The notes under the pieces were generated by a model. It saw only the letters and a list, made by a program, of their open reading frames with translations. It was not told where the DNA came from and ran no database searches. Both the position numbers and the translations under genes were made by a program. A DNA stretch of 10,868 nt from Clostridiales bacterium UBA3705 (GTDB lineage Bacteria; Bacillota_A; Clostridia; Oscillospirales; Oscillospiraceae), in NCBI GenBank assembly GCA_002372735.1, contig DFIE01000147.1:1-10868 (forward strand). Direction: 5' to 3'. This document shows, piece by piece, positions 6,869 to 10,868 of the stretch. The stretch's first letter is position 1. Each line of letters opens with the position of its first letter.

Positions 6869-8044
6869 ATGCACTCCAAGTCCAAAGTCCGCTGGCTCCG
6901 CCTTGTGCTGTGCCTGCTGCTCACCCTGGTGCTGGCCGGGTTGGGGCTCTACGCCCGGCAGGGCCGTTCCCGCTGGGAGATTTCGCCCTCCTCCGGCACC
7001 GAATACGAGCGGGCCAGGGTGCTCGCTGTGGTGGAGGACAACACCCAGCCCAACCCCACCTATGAAAACGTCACTGTGGGCACCCAAACCCTGCAGATCG
7101 AGCTGATTACCGGCCGCTACGCCGGCGACCAGCTGCAGATCACAAATTATCTCAGCCCCTTTTTGAACCACAGTGTGGCGGCCAGGCCCGGTATGGAGCT
7201 GTCCGTCCGCGTCATTACTACAGAGGTGGCAGAGTACACCGTGTCGGTGTACAACTACAGCCGGGGCCCGCTTTTGTGGATCTTTGTGGGCATTTTTGCC
7301 CTGGCCCTGGTGCTGGTGGGCGGCAGGCGGGGGGTTACCGCCCTGCTGGGTCTGGCGGTAACGGTGCTGGGTGTGGTGTTTGTGCTGCTGCCGCTGCTGG
7401 TGCAGCGGGGCTGGCCGCCCATTCCCACCACTCTTTTGGTAGTCGTCCTCACCATGACCGTCAGCTATCTGCTACTGGGCGGTTCCGGGCCCAAGGCCTG
7501 GATCGCCGTCCTTGGTGCCTTTGGCGGGGTGATGCTGGCAGGACTTTTTGCCTGGCTGGCCGGCAGGCTGGTCCATATCTCCGGCATGAACATGGACGAG
7601 GCGGAATCCCTCTTTCTCACCGCGGCCGACCACGGGCTGCAGGTTTCCGGTCTGTTTGTCTGCGGCATTCTCATTGCCGCAGAGGGGGCCATTATGGACA
7701 TTGCCATGAGCGTGGCCTCCGCGGTAGAGGAGGTCCACCGGGTGGCCCCCGCCCGGGACGCCGGCGCGTTGTTCCGTTCCGGCATGCACGTGGGGCGTGA
7801 CGCCATGGGCACCATGGCCAACACCCTGATCCTGGCCTTTGCCGGCACAGGGCTGAACACCATGCTCTTCCTCTACGCCTATGACGTATCCTACGAGCAG
7901 CTGATCAACACCGATTTTGTGGCCATGGAGATGCTCCGGGGCCTGGCAGGCAGCCTGGGCATGATTCTGACGGTGCCCCTGGTGGCCTTTTTGGGCAGCC
8001 GGATCTACACCGCCGGCCAGCGGGGCAAAAACAAAGAGGCGTGA
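6869..8044 (+). CDS. YibE/F-family integral membrane protein, 391 aa
   Basis: The protein starts with a basic MHSKSKVRW and a first membrane helix (about 10-29). An extracytoplasmic, beta-rich soluble section follows (about 31-130, including E-R-A-R-V-L-A-V-V-E-D and L-S-V-R-V). About seven more helices come at 133-151, 156-179, 184-205, 209-231, 257-280, 313-337 and 355-378. The E-G-A-I-M-D-I-A-M-S-V-A-S-A stretch (272-285) and G-M-H-V-G-R-D-A-M-G-T-M-A-N-T-L-I-L-A (305-323) are characteristic of the YibE/F family (Pfam YibE_F), known mainly from Firmicutes. The family's biochemical role is not established; a transport or membrane-remodelling job is only a guess. It lies 65 nt downstream of the giant surface-protein gene on the same strand, perhaps reached by read-through. 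Its stop codon TGA (8042-8044) lies inside the hairpin that terminates the opposing ackA transcript. Membrane topology was estimated by eye. Confidence 0.85.
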   Translation: MHSKSKVRWLRLVLCLLLTLVLAGLGLYARQGRSRWEISPSSGTEYERARVLAVVEDNTQPNPTYENVTVGTQTLQIELITGRYAGDQLQITNYLSPFLNHSVAARPGMELSVRVITTEVAEYTVSVYNYSRGPLLWIFVGIFALALVLVGGRRGVTALLGLAVTVLGVVFVLLPLLVQRGWPPIPTTLLVVVLTMTVSYLLLGGSGPKAWIAVLGAFGGVMLAGLFAWLAGRLVHISGMNMDEAESLFLTAADHGLQVSGLFVCGILIAAEGAIMDIAMSVASAVEEVHRVAPARDAGALFRSGMHVGRDAMGTMANTLILAFAGTGLNTMLFLYAYDVSYEQLINTDFVAMEMLRGLAGSLGMILTVPLVAFLGSRIYTAGQRGKNKEA

Positions 8045-8063
8045 CCAAAGCGGTCACGCCTCT
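8035..8063 (-). terminator. Shared hairpin: ackA terminator overlapping the yibE/F stop codon
   Basis: A perfect 12-bp stem pairs 8035-8046 with 8052-8063 around a 5-nt loop (AAAGC). Read on the minus strand, the hairpin is followed by TTGTTTTTG, a good U-tract, so it works best as the ackA terminator. That U-tract is the complement of the last yibE/F codons (for Lys-Asn-Lys). On the plus strand the same hairpin follows yibE/F directly but lacks a T-run (CGGCAATC), so it is a weaker terminator in that direction. Confidence 0.75.
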
Positions 8064-8086
8064 CGGCAATCAGATGGGATACAGAC

Positions 8087-9277
8087 TTACTTGGACAGCT
8101 CCGCGGTGTCCTGGGCAATCATCAGCTCTTCGTTGGTGGGGATGACCCAGACAGTGACCTTGGAGTCGGGGGCGGAGATAATCCGCTCGTCCCCGCGCAG
8201 CTGGTTCTTCTCGGGATCCAGCTTCACGCCCAGGAATTCCAGACCCTGGCACACAGCGGCACGGGTATTGGCGCCGTTCTCGCCCACACCTGCGGTGAAG
8301 ACCAGCACGTCCAGTCCGCCCAGGGCGGCGGCATAAGCGCCCACGTACTTCTTGACCTCGTAGCAGAATTTCTCCAGGGCCAGGGCACACTTCTCGTTGC
8401 CCTGGGCCGCACCGGCTTCCAGATCACGGAAGTCGGAGCTCACACCGCCGGACAGGGCCAGCACGCCGGACTTCTTGTTGAAAATGGTCAGCACTTCGTC
8501 GATGGTCTTGTTGTACTTGTTGGCGATAAACTGGGCCACAGTGGTGTCCACGTCGCCGGCACGGGTGCCCATGGGCACACCGGCCAGAGGGCCAAGGCCC
8601 ATAGAGGTATCCTGGCACTTGCAGTCCTTGATGGCGCACAGGCTGGAGCCGTTGCCCAGGTGGCAGTTAATTACCCGCAGGTCGTCCCGGCCCATCAGCT
8701 TGGCCACCCGCTTTGCGATGTAGCGGTGGGAGGTGCCGTGGAAGCCGTAACGGCGCAGGCTGTCGTTTTCGTAATACTCATCGGGGATGGCATACCGGTA
8801 GGCCTTGGGGGGCATGGTCATGTGGAAAGCGGTGTCAAACACAGCCACCTGGGGCTTGGTGGGCATGATCTTCTGGCAGGCCTCAATGCCCATCAGGTTG
8901 GCGGGGTTGTGCAGGGGGCCCAGGGGGATGCAGTCCCGGATGGCCTGCTTGCAGGCCTCGTCAATCAGGCAGGATTCGGTGAACTTGGCACCGCCGTGCA
9001 GCACGCGGTGGCCCACAGCGTCGATTTCATCCACAGAAGCGACCACGCCGAACACGGGATCCACCAGGATCTCCAGCACAGCGGTGATTGCCTCGGCATG
9101 GGTGGGCATGGGAATCTCACGCACTTCGTTGATGGCCTTGGAGGGAACCTTGTGGGTCAGCCGGCCGTCGATGCCGATGCGCTCACACAGACCCTTGGCG
9201 AACACCTCGCCGGAATCGGGGTCCATAAGCTGATACTTCAGGGAAGAGCTGCCTGCGTTGATGACTAAGATTTTCAT
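8087..9277 (-). CDS. ackA: Acetate kinase
   Basis: This 396-residue protein is the usual length for AckA, which catalyses acetate + ATP to and from acetyl phosphate + ADP in the cytoplasm. In fermenters it normally yields ATP while making acetate. The full set of signatures is present: the N-terminal N-A-G-S-S-S-L-K (N7), H-R-V-L-H-G-G (R91), P-L-H-N-P-A-N (H123), V-F-D-T-A-F-H (D148), Y-G-F-H-G-T-S-H (H180), N-C-H-L-G-N-G-S-S for nucleotide binding (205-212), G-T-R-A-G-D-V-D (R239), F-T-A-G-V-G-E-N and the C-terminal T-N-E-E (E383/E384). N7, R91, H123, D148, H180, R239 and the Glu correspond to the catalytic and substrate residues known from the Methanosarcina enzyme. Start ATG 9277-9275 has AGGAGA (9291-9286) 8 nt upstream. 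The phosphotransacetylase partner gene pta is not in the window. The gene has its own promoter and terminator, so it appears monocistronic. Confidence 0.97.
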   Translation of the reverse strand: MKILVINAGSSSLKYQLMDPDSGEVFAKGLCERIGIDGRLTHKVPSKAINEVREIPMPTHAEAITAVLEILVDPVFGVVASVDEIDAVGHRVLHGGAKFTESCLIDEACKQAIRDCIPLGPLHNPANLMGIEACQKIMPTKPQVAVFDTAFHMTMPPKAYRYAIPDEYYENDSLRRYGFHGTSHRYIAKRVAKLMGRDDLRVINCHLGNGSSLCAIKDCKCQDTSMGLGPLAGVPMGTRAGDVDTTVAQFIANKYNKTIDEVLTIFNKKSGVLALSGGVSSDFRDLEAGAAQGNEKCALALEKFCYEVKKYVGAYAAALGGLDVLVFTAGVGENGANTRAAVCQGLEFLGVKLDPEKNQLRGDERIISAPDSKVTVWVIPTNEELMIAQDTAELSK

Positions 9278-9301
9278 AAATAATCTCTCCTAAATTCGTC
9301 T

Positions 9302-9329
9302 TTGAAATCTGGGATTTCTGTGCTACAAT
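9302..9329 (+). promoter_or_regulatory. tmcAL promoter candidate
   Basis: TTGAAA (9302-9307), a 16-bp spacer and TACAAT (9324-9329), preceded by TGC so that it is also an extended -10 (TGn) element. Predicted start near 9336, giving a leader of about 65 nt before ATG 9401. It faces the ackA promoter. Confidence 0.55.
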
Positions 9330-9344
9330 AGCCCTAACGTATTC

Positions 9345-9373
9345 ATTTTACCGCAGAACCTGCCATAAGGCAA
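9345..9373 (-). promoter_or_regulatory. ackA promoter
   Basis: Read on the minus strand: -35 TTGCCT (9373-9368), 17-bp spacer, -10 TAAAAT (9350-9345). The start is predicted near 9338, leaving a leader of about 60 nt ahead of the ackA ATG. No clear operator or riboswitch was seen in the leader. Confidence 0.62.
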
Positions 9374-9388
9374 GCATAATTTTTGCCC

Positions 9389-9393
9389 GGAGG
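9389..9393 (+). promoter_or_regulatory. RBS that fixes the tmcAL start
   Basis: GGAGG (9389-9393) sits 7 nt before ATG 9401. An in-frame TTG at 9383 would precede the RBS and has none of its own. The ATG also gives the expected family N-terminus, with the G-I-V-C-E-Y-N-P-F-H-N-G-H block starting at residue 5. Confidence 0.82.
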
Positions 9394-9400
9394 AAAAAAC

Positions 9401-10618
9401 ATGACCACTGTCGGCATCGTTTGCGAATACAATCCCTTTCATAACGGTCATGCAGCCCAGTTTGCCCGGCTGCGAGCCCGGCTGGGCCAGGATGCGGCCG
9501 TTGTCTGTGTGATGAGCGGCAACTTTGTCCAGCGTGGGCAGCCTGCGCTGTATGACAAGCAGCTTCGCGCCAGGGCTGCGGTGCTTGCCGGGGCCAGCCT
9601 GGTGCTGGAGCTGCCCCTGACCAAGGCTCTGTCCTCTGCCGAGGGGTTTGCCGCCGGCGGGGTGGAGATTCTGGATCGGCTGGGCTGCGAATGGCTCAGC
9701 TTTGGCAGCGAGAGCGCAGACCTCCATGCCCTGCGCCGGACTGCCCAGGCGCTGTTGGCGCCCGGGTTTGACGACTGCCTGCGCCGCCATCTGGAATCCG
9801 GCTGCTCCTATCCCGCCGCCCGGGCCCGGGCCCTGGCGGAGCGTACCGGGCAGACCATCACCTGCCTGCCCAACGATATCCTGGCAATTGAGTACTGCAA
9901 GGCCCTGTTGCGCCGGGGCAGCAAAATGGAGCTTCTGCCGGTTCCCCGGCCGGGGGATTATCATGACACCGGGCTGAACCCCGAGGCCCCCTCTGCCACG
10001 GGGGTCCGCCTGTCTGTAGAGCGGGGGGATGGCAGCTGGCGGCAGGCGGTTCCACCCCGGCTTGTTCCCCTTTATCAAGCCGGGACGATCCACACCCTGG
10101 GGGCAGGGGAGCGGGCGGTGCTTTCGCGGCTGCGGGCCATGTCGGCCCAGGAGTTTGCAGCCCTTCCCTTTGGCTCGGAGGGGCTTTGGAGCAAGCTGAT
10201 GAAAAGCTGCCGGGCCGGACAGAGTGTTGCCCAGATCCTTGAGCTGACCAAATCCAAACGCTACACCCACACCAGGCTTTCCAGAATGGTGCTGTGCGCC
10301 TACCTGGGCCTGACTGCCCGGGACCTGGACCGTGAGATCCCCTATGTCAGGATTCTGGCCTTTGACGATTTGGGCAGAGAGGTGCTCCGGCGGCAGACCG
10401 GAGACCTGCCCTTGATTCACGCCGGGCAGAAGCCTCAGGATGAGGAATATTACGCCATGGAATGCAGGGCGGCGGACCTGTACACGCTGTTTGCCCACGG
10501 AGACTGTCCGTGCGGCACAGAGCAGAGGGGCAGGGTCTGCTACCTGCCCAAGGACAGACTGCACGCAGATGAGCCCCAAGATATGGTGGGAGATTCAAAA
10601 AATTTTACTATTTTTTGA
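9401..10618 (+). CDS. tmcAL: tRNA(Met) cytidine acetate ligase TmcAL (YlbM), 405 aa
   Basis: TmcAL uses ATP to activate acetate as acetyl-AMP and transfers acetyl to the wobble cytidine (C34) of elongator tRNA-Met, forming N4-acetylcytidine. The sequence shows the nucleotidyltransferase fold with V-C-E-Y-N-P-F-H-N-G-H, HxGH = H14-N-G-H17. It also has V-M-S-G-N-F-V-Q-R-G (37-46), E-L-P-L (70-73), S-F-G-S-E (100-104), L-P-N-D-I-L-A-I-E-Y (156-165, usually P-N-N/D) and P-V-P-R-P-G-D-Y-H-D (180-189, R183). These are the ATP- and acetate-site blocks of the YlbM family. Length is normal (about 390-415). The gene lies divergently beside ackA, a neighbourhood also known in other Clostridia, which fits a shared interest in acetate. 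The last codons (K-N-F-T-I-F) fall in an abruptly AT-rich stretch that also serves the rpmE promoter. No convincing terminator follows, so read-through into rpmE is possible. Confidence 0.94.
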   Translation: MTTVGIVCEYNPFHNGHAAQFARLRARLGQDAAVVCVMSGNFVQRGQPALYDKQLRARAAVLAGASLVLELPLTKALSSAEGFAAGGVEILDRLGCEWLSFGSESADLHALRRTAQALLAPGFDDCLRRHLESGCSYPAARARALAERTGQTITCLPNDILAIEYCKALLRRGSKMELLPVPRPGDYHDTGLNPEAPSATGVRLSVERGDGSWRQAVPPRLVPLYQAGTIHTLGAGERAVLSRLRAMSAQEFAALPFGSEGLWSKLMKSCRAGQSVAQILELTKSKRYTHTRLSRMVLCAYLGLTARDLDREIPYVRILAFDDLGREVLRRQTGDLPLIHAGQKPQDEEYYAMECRAADLYTLFAHGDCPCGTEQRGRVCYLPKDRLHADEPQDMVGDSKNFTIF

Positions 10619-10619
10619 A
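10594..10619 (+). promoter_or_regulatory. AT-rich inverted repeat / probable UP element of rpmE
   Basis: TTCAAAAAAT (10594-10603) and ATTTTTTGAA (10610-10619) are perfect inverted copies around a 6-nt centre. The repeat spans the tmcAL stop codon (10616-10618) and ends 8 nt before the rpmE -35 box. A/T tracts at about -45 to -70 relative to the predicted start suit an UP element contacted by the RNA polymerase alpha subunit. With only one G-C pair, a hairpin here would be a weak terminator. Confidence 0.5.
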
Positions 10620-10627
10620 AAAAGTAC

Positions 10628-10656
10628 TTGCAAATAATGCGCAGTTGTGCTATTAT
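10628..10656 (+). promoter_or_regulatory. Strong rpmE promoter
   Basis: -35 TTGCAA (10628-10633), 17-bp spacer and -10 TATTAT (10651-10656), directly behind an AT-rich tract. The start is predicted near 10663, about 60 nt before the rpmE ATG. The -35 box begins only 9 nt after the tmcAL stop codon. Confidence 0.7.
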
Positions 10657-10660
10657 ATGC

Positions 10661-10723
10661 GGGCTGATTGAAAATCACGGGGAGAATATGCCCTTTACTG
10701 CTATAAGAAAGAGGTGAACTGAA
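10661..10723 (+). promoter_or_regulatory. rpmE leader with possible hairpin, and RBS
   Basis: GGGC (10661-10664) can pair with GCCC (10690-10693), enclosing a small hairpin TGATT-GAA-AATCA (10665-10677). The RBS AAGAGGTGA (10709-10717) lies 6 nt before ATG 10724. Autoregulatory leaders for L31 genes are known in several phyla, but I cannot match this structure to one with confidence; the pairs are short. Confidence 0.35.
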
Positions 10724-10868
10724 ATGAAGGAAGGTATCCATCCCAAGTACGAACAGACCACAATCAGATGCGCATGCGGCGAGATCATCGAGACCGGCTC
10801 TACCAAGAGAGACATCAAGGTTGAAATCTGCTCCAAGTGCCACCCTTTCTACACCGGCAAGCAGAAGC
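10724..10868 (+). CDS. rpmE: 50S ribosomal protein L31, zinc-binding form (5' end, cut by window)
   Basis: The first 48 residues are visible, beginning [10 protein letters not shown] and including R-C-A-C-G (C16, C18) and [12 protein letters not shown] (C36, C39). These four cysteines are the zinc ligands of the C+ type of bacterial L31, which sits at the subunit interface near the central protuberance. Full-length family members have about 65-75 residues, so the last third lies beyond the window. The frame is open to the window edge. The presence of all four cysteines marks it as the zinc-replete paralogue rather than the C-minus form (ykgM/ytiA type) used during zinc shortage. Confidence 0.95.
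   Translation, partial: MKEGIHPKYEQTTIRCACGEIIETGSTKRDIKVEICSKCHPFYTGKQK

Noticed and set aside
8660..9268. A 202-codon plus-strand frame opposite ackA
   Set aside because: It is the in-register complement of acetate kinase, kept open by the same lack of TTA/CTA/TCA codons. It has no RBS and no recognisable motif.
9383..9400. Upstream TTG start for TmcAL, adding 6 residues
   Set aside because: The RBS GGAGG lies downstream of that codon and serves ATG 9401, which also gives the family N-terminus.
9323..10579. A 418-codon minus-strand frame opposite tmcAL
   Set aside because: TmcAL on the plus strand has all its family motifs and an RBS. The opposite frame is Gly/Pro/Gln-rich with no domain, and would run through both mapped promoters.
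10594..10619. Strong rho-independent terminator after tmcAL
   Set aside because: The inverted repeat has only one G-C pair per arm and would fold weakly. Its position just upstream of the rpmE -35 box fits an UP element better.
10595..10843. An 82-codon minus-strand frame opposite rpmE and its promoter
   Set aside because: The plus strand encodes clear L31 with all four zinc cysteines behind a strong promoter and RBS. The opposite frame has no motif and spans regulatory DNA.

Overview
The window is GC-rich, with a strong preference for G or C at third codon positions, canonical Shine-Dalgarno sites and sigma-70-type promoters. The main surface protein carries three S-layer homology (SLH) domains of the 'CTRGQVVTFL(Y/W)R' style. 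Together with an acetate kinase / tmcAL / ribosomal-protein neighbourhood, this points to a GC-rich anaerobic Clostridia member, most likely an Oscillospiraceae-type gut bacterium (Oscillibacter/Flavonifractor relatives). This taxonomic call is an inference from style, not a database match.

Layout. (1) 1-165 is the 3' end of a free methionine-(R)-sulfoxide reductase gene (GAF fold), closed by a perfect hairpin. (2) 233-296 holds a clear promoter, a 14-bp palindrome at the predicted transcription start and a strong RBS. These drive (3) a 6.5-kb gene, 297-6803, for a 2168-residue exported protein. Its order is: signal peptide, four repeated beta-rich modules, two chitobiase/hexosaminidase-C-like modules, a complete PHP metallophosphoesterase domain (CehA/McbA style), a CARDB-like module, an alpha/beta glutamine-amidotransferase-like region, two OB-fold-like modules, a FIVAR helical linker and three SLH domains. 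(4) 6869-8044 encodes a YibE/F-family multi-pass membrane protein. (5) 8087-9277 (minus strand) is acetate kinase, ackA, converging on yibE/F with a shared 3' hairpin. (6) 9401-10618 is tmcAL (ylbM), the ATP- and acetate-dependent ligase that makes N4-acetylcytidine in elongator tRNA-Met. (7) 10724 to the window end is the start of rpmE (ribosomal protein L31, zinc form), behind a strong promoter with an AT-rich upstream element.

How the genes fit together. The ackA-tmcAL-rpmE side links acetate metabolism to translation. AckA interconverts acetate and acetyl phosphate with ATP, and TmcAL consumes free acetate and ATP to modify a tRNA. The predicted promoters of ackA and tmcAL point at each other across about 70 bp, so RNA polymerase bound at one should hinder the other. 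The other half of the window is a cell-surface locus: a giant SLH-anchored PHP hydrolase of unknown substrate, followed by a membrane protein of unknown role.

No CRISPR array, tRNA, rRNA, insertion sequence or phage gene was seen. No gene-free stretch exceeds 300 bases. The most noteworthy items are the giant PHP protein, the face-to-face ackA/tmcAL promoters and the palindrome in front of the giant gene. All three are hypotheses built from sequence reading only.
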